Shown one piece after another: positions 23,866 through 36,300 of a DNA stretch of 64,000 bases. The first letter of the stretch is position 1. The number at the start of each line of letters is the position of its first letter. The translations under genes and the position numbers were made by a program. Below the pieces are notes generated by a model. That model saw nothing but the letters and a program-made list of their open reading frames with translations. It did not search any database and was not told the origin of the DNA. Location: the NCBI GenBank assembly GCA_963931865.1, contig OZ007508.1:11902781-11966780 (forward strand), read 5' to 3'. The DNA is from Axinella damicornis (lineage: Eukaryota; Porifera; Demospongiae; Axinellida; Axinellidae).

Positions 23866-23931
23866 TAACCTCGTATACCAAGGCCTCGCCCCACCCGAAA
23901 AAAGGCGTGGTGGGACCTGGGTACGAGGCTA
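23866..23931. mobile_element. Short TAACCTCG/CGAGGCTA foldback relic
   Basis: A 66-base imperfect palindrome with ends TAACCTCGTA and TACGAGGCTA. It is related to the TAGCCTCG family, but no target duplication remains. Confidence 0.6.
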
Positions 23932-24217
23932 AGGTAGAAGGTGTATAATTTTTCTTAGACACGTACAGTACAGGCCTGGGTTTGGTCTCATCTGGAGGCA
24001 CAAAGTAGCTACGTACAGCACAACAGCTGAGAAAACATAATTATGCATGGAAAATTTGTAGTATCATTTTCGGTCATCAGCAAGGGCTCTCATAGTAACT
24101 TCGTATTTTGCACTGCACTGTCACTGCTCATGCACAACAAAACGCTGGCTTAGTTTGATCCCTGCTACCCGTAGTCATGTGATACTGGTGAGTTCATTTT
24201 GGAGGTTCAATCGAATC

Positions 24218-24219
<2 letters not shown>

Positions 24220-24251
<32 letters not shown>
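24220..24251 (+). repeat. Poly(C) tract, about 32 bases
   Basis: An uninterrupted C run, one of about a dozen long G or C homopolymers in the window (others near 29437, 33300, 42151, 45458, 46863, 47920, 61217 and 62117). Lengths are prone to sequencing error. Confidence 0.9.
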
Positions 24252-24335
24252 AGCTACGGGCCTGGAGTGTATCACCGAATACTTCACCAGCTGCATGTGA
24301 ATGATAACTGAATAACTTTACTAAAAGGGACTTGC

Positions 24336-25474
24336 CTGTTCTTCAGTGCATCAACAAACCAGTCCACCCGGATCACCTTCTGGGCTATGGTCAGGCTGGA
24401 GACACAAACAACAGTACTGAGGCATGTTGAAGAAGTACAAGCAAGGGAATGGCAATCTCTCGTTTGTAGATTTCCTACTCTCATATGCTTAAATGATCAC
24501 ATGCTGTTGTCTGATGTACCCTCAAGTACCTAGTAGACCATTCTCTTCCTGCCAAACTTCCTGTGCAGCGAGAGAATGGTCTAGCTCGGGTAGTATACCA
24601 GCAACTTACCCATCCAAACTTTCCAGTCTTTTTGGAGCTGATCCAGCCATATCTGTATGTAAGTAATGTTCACACATGTATTGCTTGCTAGCATCTTGTG
24701 TACCAGGGGGTGGTGCAAAGTGAATGTCAGGCACTGGTACAGTTGTAGAAGCTACCAATTGAACATCTAGGAATGGTGAAAAAGTCCTAGACGTTCAGCT
24801 ACGTACACAAAGGTGTGGATGGGTTGAGTGCACAACTGTGCAATAGGAAGACCACATATACCAGTACCTGAGGTTTACTTTGCACTCGTCACTACTGGCT
24901 AGGAGGAGAACCACCATTAAATTCCAGGCCACGTCCACCTTGGTCTCATTCTACTGAGAACCTCAAGGAGAGGGTGACACCCCCATTTGAACTACTCAAT
25001 GGTACTACATGTACGAAATCGCAACTTTAGCTGTCTGCATCTGGCTACTGAAACAACAGTGATGAAAGAACAGATACAGTGGTGCACTGCTAGATTAAGT
25101 GTCTCTAGTGTTCAACTTGGGAACTGTCCTCGGCTCGAATCTCACTAAAGCCCTTGGATTTTCTGTTGAAGGGTGGTTCGCCAATATTTTCAGTGTACAA
25201 ATACAGCAGTATTATGCATAACTCTGCACACGTGAACTCCATTAGTCCTCGTAGTAATACTGCGCTTGACTGTATGCAAGAGCAAGAGAACAAAACAAAC
25301 ACCCATACCCTGGGGCACCAACCACTGATAATTTCATTGAAACCTTTAACCTTGCAGCAGTATTTTCAGTCTCTCTCCCTCCATCAGCTCCTTCAGTATG
25401 TTGTCTACTTCGCAGCCACTGCAGACGAGCCGGATGTTGCTCCAAGCTGTAAAGCCATTGATTGCAGACTTCAT
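24336..25474 (-). CDS. 5' part of gene with calponin-homology-like segment
   Basis: Three minus-strand exons keep frame. 25351-25474 starts MKSAINGFTAWSNIRLVCSG and continues EVDNILKELMEGERLKILLQ. 24610-24652 adds DMAGSAPKRLESLDG. 24336-24395 adds LTIAQKVIRVDWFVDALKNR. The FTAW-N-RL opening, the ELMEGERLKILL helix and the QKVIRVDWFVDAL helix are laid out like a calponin-homology fold (actin or adaptor binding in that family). This is by-eye similarity, so moderate at best. The third exon is followed by GCAAGT, an apparent GC-AG intron. The start lies 233 bases from the SMC1 start, head to head. The gene probably continues leftward, perhaps into the exons at 20706-22511, through an unplaced exon. 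Confidence 0.5.
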
Positions 25475-25707
25475 GTTAGCAGAGTGCAGTTAGTTCAGAG
25501 TTAGTTGACATGGTGATGTTAGTGGTAGTCGCGGAACGGAACCGAATCCCGGAATCAGTCCTAGATTGGCGCGCTCTATTTGGAATCATTTGGCGGGAAA
25601 ACCCTGCCAGGATTTTGCAGCTGCACCTGGAGCTGTTTGTGCGGACATTTCTCTTTATCCGGCCGGCTGAAGTGTGCTACTCTATCCCTTACGGCCTTAG
25701 CTACGAA
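25475..25707. promoter_or_regulatory. Probable bidirectional promoter
   Basis: This 233-base interval separates the divergent start codons of the CH-like gene (25474, minus) and SMC1 (25708, plus). It contains AACGGAACC and CATTTGGCGGGAAAAC; TTGGCGGGAA resembles an E2F site, which would suit a cell-cycle gene. It has no TATA box. Promoter function is inferred from position. Confidence 0.5.
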
Positions 25708-28700
25708 ATGGGGTTTTTGAAGCGTCTTGAACTAGAGAACTTCAAGTCCTACAAAGGGCATCAAGTGATTGGACCCTTCAAGCAGTTTACAGCCATCATT
25801 GGGCCCAATGGCGCAGGTTAGAACAAGCAGACTGTATGAAATATATGCTGCATTGGGTGTGGTTTAGTTGGTTGTAAGATTTCTGGACGTAGGGGAGGAG
25901 ATTTCCAGACAGTAGCCTGAGTAGGGGATTTGCCGACACAACCCTGGCTTTTGGTTCTTTGGCAGCAGTTTTTTTACCTGAGGAAGTAATTGCTATCAGG
26001 CTTTCATTTAGAAATTTTCCCAAGAGGGGGCGAAACTAGGCTTCGATGAACTTTGGGGGGGCATAAGTGGCTTGTGTTACTACACTTTAAAGGGGGGGTC
26101 TGGAAAATTTAGGAATGTAGATCCTCTGAGATTGATTCTGACACAATTTAGGGTCAAAATTCACAATCAAAACACATGTACACATACAGTATGAAAGTAG
26201 CTGCTGTTTAACTGCTAGCTTGGACCTTGCTTATTTATTTTCATAACACTTACAAAAGGGAATGGGGGGAGGGAGGGAGGGAAGGGACAAAGGTGGGATG
26301 TGTTACTAAAGGGGGGTGTGGGGGTCCTCCCCCAGAAAAAAAATTGGAATTTAGATCCTCTGAGATTGATTCTGATGCAATTTGAGGGGCATTTAATTAC
26401 TAACCAAAAACAGACCTACATATACACGTTACAAGAACTGTAATCTGAATGGCTTGTGCCATTGCCTATTTCTTTTCACAGTACTGTATAATAGGGAATG
26501 TGAAAATGCCAAGGGGGGGCAAAGAGATTCCAACCCCCCCCCCCCCCCGCCCCCCCCTAAATGAAACCCTGGAGCCTATAAATTACATGAAACCGAGTCC
26601 TCATTTGTCATGATCTAGTCCACCTTGCGGTTTGATGACGTAGGAATGGTGCCAGGCCTTCTCCCGCTTTTCCGTTGGGAGGTTGAAAGTCACGTATGTG
26701 GTAATGAAAGTGGAGCAGGGGACGGCCTGGGGACGAAGCTGCTGGGTGACAAGCACCGTTTGTATCACAGCCACCCCTCAGCAATTATATATGCTATGAA
26801 CTGGATATGTGTTTTAGAGTATAGGACCTACCTATTACCTGGAACCGTACCAGAATTTGCGTCTAGAATGCATGACGTCAGCCATAATATAGATCATGTG
26901 ATAAGATTCGCCATGCTATATATAAGTGGTCATAGACTTGAGGTGTAGAAGGAGTTTTAGGAAGACCACTCCCACTTGTACAGGATGCACGTAGGACTTG
27001 TGGCTACACTCCTCCAGGGAAATAGATAATAATTGTTTTCACTGTCTATTGTAGGGAAGTCCAACTTGATGGATGCCATCAGCTTTGTGCTGGGAGAGAA
27101 GACACAAAACCTCCGAGTCCGAAACCTGAAGGTTTGTAACTACATTGTGCACGTGTAATCATCCGTGAGATGAAGTAGGTCTAATGGGTGGTCTATTAGT
27201 ATTGCTAAGCAACCATGCAGTCTGGCCGATTTCAGCTGTCAATAGTACTGTTGCACTGATAGAAAATAATATATTGTAGCGCTAGAACAAGAGGACATAA
27301 CAATAAGAGTGTGCAACTGCCATATGTGTTCCACTACACCATGCTGTAGGCAATCAGTGTGGTCAACATGTACATGTGATAAGGCTGTGTAAACTCTGTA
27401 GTAATCATAATTTCACACATAGGAGCATGCAGCTGCTACATAGCCTCGTCCCCAGGCCTCCGCCCAGATTTTATCTCGCAGCCGTGGAGAACATTTTTGC
27501 TCTGGGCGAGGCCGAGGCTAGCTGCTGCTACTGATTAGTGGTGAAGTGGTGGCAGCTGCAAACTCCTGTGTGAAACTATGAATACTACAGTGTTTACACA
27601 GCCTTATTGCCTACATCATACTGCAGAGATGGTGTAGTGGAACTCATATGGCAGTTGTACACTCTTATTGTTATGAACTCTTGGCTACCTTGTTTGTGAA
27701 GTTAGTGCTTTTGTCTTCCCATTGGTCACCATTGCTCGCTTCGCTCGCTTGTAATGTCACGTACGTACACATGTATGTGTGCTTTAATTGGGGTGAGCTG
27801 TAAGCTAGTTTGCCTGCAATAAGTCAAGGAACGAGGCTTAGCTGTAAGTATATATGAGGTGGTGGATGCAAGCAAAGTCTGCTGAAGAATCCATAAGGTG
27901 AGGGGAAGATCTGAGGCTTCAAGCGGCCCTACCAATTGAGTGCGGTTGCCACTTCAAGTAAAGGGTTTTAGGCTATCTAGAAATCAGAAGTAAAAGTAAT
28001 AAAAAACATTTGAAAATGTAACAGGATGTAGGGATACCAGAACGGCAAAAAGTAAGGAAACAAGGTAGGGATGATCGCACAAAACAGTGAAGTATACAAC
28101 CCCCCTACAGAGATCTCTTTCCATATACATGTATAATGAAAAAAGATATGTAGGGGGATTGTATACTTCACTGTTTTGTGCGATCATCCCTACCTTGTTT
28201 CCTTACTTTTTGCCGTTCTGGTATCCCTACATCCTGTTACATTTTCAAATGTTTTTTATTACTTGTTTATGTCATTTTTTTAAGCAGCAGCACATGCAAT
28301 TTGCCATCACAGAGCAGAAGTCGGTGTCCTCACAAGTAGTAGGAGCCCTTGCTTTGGTATATGGACAATATTGACTCCGGTATTCACACTGCCAGCATTG
28401 GCTGAAGAATCAGACCCAAGTCAACCCTTTCTGGATGGATACCAAGGCAGTAATCCCTGTGTCTGAAGACCATAATATTAGCTATGCCAGAAGTAGCAAG
28501 ATTTATATATTGTTGAGTCTTTAGATAGGCATTCAGCCCTCTCACAGAACACAGTAGGTAGTAACATATACGCACAGAGTTTAGAATTTACCTCGGTTTA
28601 TGAAGTACGAAATTATGTCCACGCAACACAACGGCGCAAGACACTTCTAATTCAGCGATCTTGAGTAATAATTACGTTCGTTGCTAAGTGATCGCGCATG

Positions 28701-31700
28701 CGTACAAACGAGAAAATGGCGTGACTAAAGAAGCCATAGTTATTGAGTGGGCAGCTGCAGCCGCCTGGTGAAGACTTGGAGGTTGCGAAAAAGCGATGGC
28801 CAGGTGCACTACTCTGTGTGAAATGCTGCTGTTTCGTGCGAAAGCCATCATGAGAGATTGAGTCGACGTTGAGCTAGCCCGTCTGAAAGAAGAAGAAGAA
28901 GAAGAAGAAGAAGAAGAAGAAAGAAGAAAGAAAAACAATTTGCCCGTTTTGCGAGTACCTGGTGTGGTACTTTCGCGACGGTTTTTCGCGACGCGAGGAG
29001 TCTTGTTGGTCATGAAAACACTTGAAGATGAACGGTATGTGGTTATAAAGGCTTATAAGTGTGCCGTTTCTGAGATTTGGAGAGATTTTTTTGTATTAGC
29101 ATATATTGCGTGTACGTTGTATCCCTACATACAGAGTCTACCGACTCTGTGATGAAACAAGGATGCAGCTGATGCCCAAGCCAACCATCAGTGTGGGCAA
29201 AACCATGGGATAAGTTCACTTGCCTTTCAAATGTTCTGTCATAGCATGGCTTAGTTGTTTTATGAATCCCTCACCCATTAGCTGGCCCCTTTACCCTTTG
29301 ACGTCTTGCATGTGTCAACTCTGATAGCACCTGTATATATATGCAATTACAGCTTCCGGCTGTTTATCGCCATAGCTATGTGTTGCGGACTTAACATGAC
29401 AGTCAGGGTTTATGTTTATTTCAGAGAATATCACAAGGGGGGGGGGGGGGGGGGAATGACGGAAAAATAACAGTAATGATTGACTGACTATTCCAGCTAA
29501 GGTAGGCTTCCACATGTAAACTATACTGTGCCATTACTGCAGTTAACCTCAGGGGAGAATGTATGGCGTGCATAGTCTAGGCGGGGTTGTTAACCCCATA
29601 AATCCGTAACTATATTTGGCAGACACCTGGGCTGGACTGCTCCAGGAGCTAGCATGGACGTAGGCCAGCACCTTTACTGTGTAGCCATTCTATCCCTCCT
29701 AGCTTTGGGAGGATTACTGGCAGAGACCCCCATGTATAGCTGGGGGTTGAGTCCAGGCCCAAGGTAAGGGCGACAATGTTTTGGAGCCCTAATCCACCCA
29801 AAGCTATAATTATGTAAGTAGAAGTAAGCATTGGGGTACACTGACATGAGAACAACAGAAGAACCGTAAACAAACTGACTCATGCTGAATACAATTATGC
29901 CAACAAAAAAAATTAATGATTACAATTAAGTGTGCAGATGAGTGTTACAGAACTGAAGCTATACGGGCAGACAATGGAGCCAGTTGCTCTCGTGGCATCC
30001 GAATGTACAGCAGAAAAGCTTCACTGGACCATCGGCCCAAGGCCTGGATTACCGAGTCCTCCAATCCTGCCTGGGCTGCCGCTGTGGCAGCGCCAATACG
30101 GAAGCTATGGCCAGCGAATTGATCAGCAGGTAGGCCCAGTTTGGTGAGTGCATTGCGTACCTCCCGAATGAAAACTGGCTTGGTAAGAGGCTTCCCACAG
30201 GAATCTCTAAAAAAAAGGACCTGGGACACTTCCTCGTGACACAAGGTAAGCCAGGACAGCAGTACCTGGACATAACGGGGTGCCAGTTTTCCCTACAAAC
30301 ACACCCACACCTGCGCCAAACTGGTCACACTTTGACCTCTTAAGATAGAAGCGAACAGAGGACGGATTGGCTGGATTATCCACAGCCACGTCACCCCATG
30401 AGAGGTGAATACTTGAGTCAAAGGCCACCACAGATGGCACCGTGATTTCGCCGGAGCGAAAGAATCCGAAAAAGCAAACGGTGGTGGCTGCCCATAAAGG
30501 AGTCGATCATGGTTGATCCCTGCCTCCTCCCACACTTTCTTTATTCCCCCTAGTATAATCGAAAGAGTGATGGGTAGACGGATCTTGGCAGGATTGGCTC
30601 GTGTGCGTGATTGAAGGCGTCGTATTCCCATGAGAACAAGCTTCAGGCGTGGTAATGATGATGTGTCCCGTGGATCCGGGAAACCCAATGAAATCTGTAG
30701 ATTACGAATAGCTGCTAGATATGTTTTAACAGTCTGTGCAGTAAGTCCCTGTTGAGCGAGAAATGCAGCAAACTGGCATAGAACATGTTCATTAACAGGT
30801 AGAGGTATAGTTATCCCAAACTTGGCACAAAAATCATGAAAGCGCTTCACACCAGATCTGTACATCTGTTGGGTCGACTCTGCTATGCCCTGTTTACAAT
30901 AGAAGTAAACAGCTGCGTCCAACTTGGGGAGAGCCACTTGAGCTTGGGATCCAACAGCACGTCGATCAGAGTCTGGGGTACTGCAGTTGGGGCTGGAGAT
31001 GCATCGGGAACCTTGGAGTAAAATGAAGGAAACCTGTCACGCGAGAGGTCATCAGCCAGGTCATTCAACTTCCCCAGAATATGTACACATGTTAGATTAA
31101 AGTGGAAGAAGGCTTCCAAAAAAAAAAAAAGACACCTGAGCAAATGCATCATATGAGCATGTCGAGAATGGATGTCATTGACTACAGCCTGGTTATCGCA
31201 ATGACATTGGATGTGCTGTCCGGCCCAGCGAGGACCCCAAACTGCGGCCGCAACTATGTAGCAAGAAGTGTACAGACAACTATCAGAGCGGAGTCAGCCT
31301 TCTTGCCTTGAAACAATGGTTCCTGTCGACATGTCAGACTGCTTCCAGAACTGTTACATGAACTGTGAATACCACTGTTTGATTATTGTATCATGTATTG
31401 TATCATCATGTACCATTGGCGCCCAAGTTCCCCACACTAATTATTACCCAATTATCTGAATTGCTATAAAAGCATTGCCATTATTTCTTACAAATGAGAT
31501 TCATTCATGCTGCTCAAGTCAATGTTACACTATTATCGGGAGCAACTCCTTTACTGCAATTGGGAGGTGGTCTGAACGAGAGGACCAGCGTAGCTGGAAC
31601 CAACATGGGTGCCAGTATGCAGCACATCCCCATGACCCAGAGAACAGAAGGCAGGGTCGATACCGTCATTTACGCTAAATCCCTTAAGGGACGACAAATC

Positions 31701-33297
31701 AGTGATTAGGCGCCATTTGCCAGGAGTGTGACCTTTTGGGATGACACCAAACTTGCTGATATGGACATGCAGAACCTGGCCCTCAGGGAAGGGACCCAAA
31801 AACCGCCCTAGTGCTTTCTCTTTCTCAATGTAGTCGGTAATCACCTGGGGGTGAGTATTAGCTGAGGGGCAGTTTTTGGTGGCAGAGCACAGGGGTTGGT
31901 CACGGTTAAACCCCACCCGAAATCCATTCTCTATGCCGGAAATGATGTATGAAGTGAATTGACTGTCTGGGTGTCGGGACAGTGCCATTCTCCATGCTTG
32001 GAGGTTGAGAGGAGTAGAGATGGCTGATAACGACGGATCTGCATTTGGCTCCGTGTGGCCATGTGGGCGGCAGCTGTCCATGGCAATCAAGTCATGGGTG
32101 TAAATGTAGCCTGTGATGACAATGTGATGACAATTAGTGGGGGGGGAAGGAATTTGGGCCGGTGTAACACCCAGAATCATAACCAGAATTCTAGTTGCAT
32201 GGGTAGACTGCCCTTGTGATCACCCCGGTTTGTGCGGGGGGAGGGACTACCCCTAGTACTTAATTTCTTATTATTGGGGAAGTTGTACTCTTTACCTGCA
32301 CAAGTTAAATCTACACTATGTATGCTGTTAAATCCATCCTCAAGAGATTTACACTCAATACTCAGCGACTGACTGTCCTCATGCGATGGGGACTCTTGGT
32401 ATCTCTCGGCCTCGGCGGGGGGATGGGGGACGAGACCGGTCCCGATAGCCCCTCCGGGTTGGGCATGCAGCAGCGGGGTGGGGCAAGGAACAAATGTTAC
32501 AGAGGTGTTGATATTTGCACCTGCAGCTTCTGCATCGGACCTGATTGAAAAGTTGGCAAAACTCAAGAGATAACCCTGGCTGTGCAGGAGGATTCCGATC
32601 GAAGGGTTTATATCCCCTAGAGGAGTCAGCAGGGCAATCCGGGCAATTGCTGATGACATGGTTTTCACTCAGGCAGTGCTGGCACCGTGGGATTACTCTT
32701 GCCCTGCCTGTAAATGCCTCATTATAATGGGCAGAATCTGGGACGGACCACGCCAGACTCTTTGTTACGGCCGCCTGGCGGCGGAAACATCTATCGTAAA
32801 CTACCCAGGAAGATCCTTCAAAATTTCGGTTTGCACGCACTATGGATTTCTGGTAAGCCATGAAATCAGGGACCCACTCGGGGTACTTATATAGGTGCCA
32901 GAACTGCCACCAGGGTGCTGAAGCACTCCACCCATACGAGGATGTCAGGGGCTCGGCGTGAAGGGCGACGGGAGCCCTGACAGCACTGCTGAGCAGTCTC
33001 GACTCCCCAAGCTTCCGGGAGGAGTTCATTCATTTCAATAAATTCCAGGTCATGTATTCGTTTGACCAATTTTGGTGGGATCGCCACCGTGCGGTGCGGG
33101 GTAAGGGATGCAGGGCTGCTTGCCTCCGACGCCCCATGTGGGCTGGCGAGGGGCTGAGTGGCTGCTGCTGCCAGCAAGGCGAGGCCATTCGAGGCCGTGG
33201 AGAAAGTGGGTAGCTGAGGCAGGCTACTCACGCTGGGACTCAGTCCCAGTCCCATAGCTACCGAGGTGGTGAGGACCCCTAAGGTGTGCAATGCGGT

Positions 33298-33334
<37 letters not shown>

Positions 33335-36300
33335 GGGTGGAATTAATGCACATTGGTAGCTGTGTATACTTTGGAGGTGCTAATTGACAGGTGCTCCAAT
33401 ACACTTTCAAGCGGGCGTCCAATTACCTGTTACCTATTAAATTTACGGCCGGTAGGCCATCCATTCTCGATCGTATTGCTATATAGCTCTTGAAACAGCA
33501 GAGGTCGGAAGGAAGAGGCTGTTGCCGGCAGGTACTGCGCGCGTGGCTGAGCCCCACTGTCAGTCCGCACGAGGACCCGGGTGAAAGGCGGCGGCGGCCA
33601 CCTGGTCGTTGTGCGCCAGCCTGGCGTAGCAAGCTCGGCGCCCAGCGTACAGGTCAGAGGAGCTGCTAGCTCCGTTAGAAAGCCGACGGCCGGGGAACGG
33701 GAGCTGCTAGCTTCGTTGGAAATTCGGGGGAGCTGCTAGCTCCGTTAGAAGGCCGAGGGCCGGGAGCTGCTAGCTCCAGGGGGCGAGAGCTGCTAGCTTC
33801 GTTGGAAAGTCGGGGGAGCTGCTAGCTCCGTTGTATATCGAAGGAGCTGCTAACTCCGTTGGTAAGTCGGGGGAGCTGCTAGCCCCACTAGCCGGTCGTA
33901 CTGCCGTCGCAGCTAGGCTGACCTTGGCTACGTATACGTGCTCACATAAGACACCCTGAGAAAGTGAACTCACCGGAGCCGTGGGTTGAGGTTGGGGACG
34001 AGGTCGATGGGGTACCCGCCATTACCGTGTCAGAAGGAGATGGCTGGCTCGTTGGGGGATCCACTCTCAGAGGGTTTCCAAACAAGCGTTGAAGCCAAGC
34101 CAACTGCTCCTGGGAGAACGGAGGGGTTTCCGCCGGGGCTTCAACCGAGGGTTCTGATGTGGGGGGATCCATGAAACATCTTGCAAAAACAGCTTGCTAA
34201 TCCCACACATAGCTAGCTACTCACTATAGGCAAGTATTTACGCGCCCTAGCAGCTGCCACATGTATCTATGCGCATGCGTGCGCATGATGTAAGGGGGTT
34301 CCCCTTCTGTTAACTACTGTTAATAACATTAACCTTCATTACATGCAATTATACACATCGATCGCCAAGTAAAGTTCTAACCTGAATCGTGGGGGAAGTC
34401 CTTATGGGACACCACTACTTCCGGTGACACATTGTGAGGGAGGCTCTTGCTTGGCCGCAGCCATGATCTACTCCTGGTCCGGCCTTCTTATTGCCACCGC
34501 CTTTTAGGTGGGGGGGGGGGGGCATTCGCCCCCCCTTGAATCTTTACTGCCCCCCCTTGAATGATACCCAAGAAGTATTATGTATGCAAAGCTATTCATG
34601 CCTCCCCCCCTTACCTCGCCGTGCTACGATTCCGCCCCCCCTCGAACGATTTTCTAAAAGAAACACTGTTATATGATACACTTCCGGAATGAAGCAGGTT
34701 TTGTTTTCAAGCGCAATAAGCTAACTATATATGTGGGTGGTTCAAGTAAAAGCGGTACCTTAATTATGTTTTTGAAATCAATTTTTATAGCCTCAGAGAC
34801 AAAGGAATACAAATGGCTGTCCTCACCTGTGAATGTGCAGCTACATAGTTAACTTGCATATATAATCAGTGCACAAAGACAGAAAGCCACACCCACCTTA
34901 ATTGACTGGAGAATGAATATCATTAAGGTACAGTTTTTACTTGAACCACCCACATATATTGCCTAAACTTGGCTATAGTTTACAAACAATGAATCGTTAC
35001 ACATTCACAACACAAAATTGCCATTTTGATTAGCTGCTTTTGTGATGACATGAGTGATTTCTGTGCATGTGCACCAGAGGTAAAGAAACCGTAAATGTTC
35101 ATTGCCATGCTAAATCATGGATGGTTTATATACATGCATTATTACTTCTCTTCGCATACATCTGTTTATAATAGGACCTAATTCACGGTGCTCCCATTGG
35201 CAAGCCAGTGGCCTCCCGAGCCAAGGTGACTGCAGTGTATGGGGAGGAGGATGGAACCGAGACCCTCTTCCAGCGAGTGTGAGCCTCTACCTTTGTAGTG
35301 TTACTTGCATGCCACTAGTGTGCACAGGGAGAGTTGGCCATCAGTGCATGGTGTTAGCATTGCTGTTGTTTCACATTATGCAGAATTGTCAGCTCTGGAA
35401 CGGAGTACAGGATCAATGGAAAGGTGCCCCATGCATTCGTATCATATTGTTATTGTGTCTGCTGATGCTCAGGAACGTACTCAGTAACTTCAATTGCGAG
35501 TGAAGTGTTGCTGTGAACATGTGTATGCAGTGTTTTTCAAAGTGGGTGAAAGCATAGATAATATAAACCGGAGGTGGATGTGAAACACTTCCGTTTATTC
35601 GATTTTGCGTGAAACGCTCATTGTAACGGGTGTAATGGTTAGTTTACGGAAGTTTGCTGCTCCGCTCCTTTCTTTCGTGGGGAAAGGGGCGAGTTACCAC
35701 TGTAAAACTATTTTCTCGCAGTGCTCCGTGGTTTCTGAAGCTGAGAACGATCGTCAACAACCAGCTACAGTGTACCTTCCTCCGTCGCCGTAATAATCTG
35801 ACACAAAGGTTTGTGTTAGATAGACGCAGCGGTTGCTTAGTGTACTTGGTCGTAGCTGCTCGTTCATAATCCAGCTACATAGCAGCTACTGCGTAAAAAT
35901 GTCCAACGAACCTTGACAGTGCTCAAAGGTGCTCCAGTTGGCCAGCGGACTGGCAGTTTTCCGTATAATAGTCCGATATACCCGTTACAATGATAGTTTC
36001 GATGAATTTCCGTGTACTCTCCGCGGATGCATACCGTTTCACATCCACCTCCGGTTTATATTATCTATCATGGTGAAAGCGTAGTGTGCCAAATTGTTTT
36101 TCAAGGGGGGCAGCATAAGATTCAATGGGGATGAAAGCCTCCCCCCTCCCACCACCACCAGCACTAAATGAAACCCTGATATGTATATATGTAGTGATAA
36201 TGGAGCCCACATTCTGGTTCTTTCTGGGTGTAGTATGCAGCTGTTATGTCAGGCATGGTTCATACCAGCCATCTGTTAGTTGCCGCCTCCCACTTTCAAT

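Larger units (their letters stand above)
29930..34490 (-). mobile_element. Decayed DIRS-type tyrosine-recombinase retrotransposon
   Basis: On the minus strand the order is gag (34172-32379), reverse transcriptase start (32180-31551), RNase H end (~31260-30883) and tyrosine recombinase (30937-29945). This is the layout of the DIRS order, which integrates with a recombinase and lacks an integrase and LTR structure. The central RT with its catalytic block is missing between ~31551 and ~31260, and there are frameshifts in gag and in the recombinase, so it is not functional as read. The outer limits are approximate because I could not resolve the terminal repeats. It sits antisense inside SMC1 intron 2. 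Confidence 0.85.

Noticed and set aside
28684..29013. Poly-Ser protein on the minus strand
   Set aside because: It reads across the GAA microsatellite and has no supporting splice or family evidence.
34173..34490. LTR of the retroelement
   Set aside because: I could not find a matching terminal repeat at the other end, so only an approximate outer limit is given.
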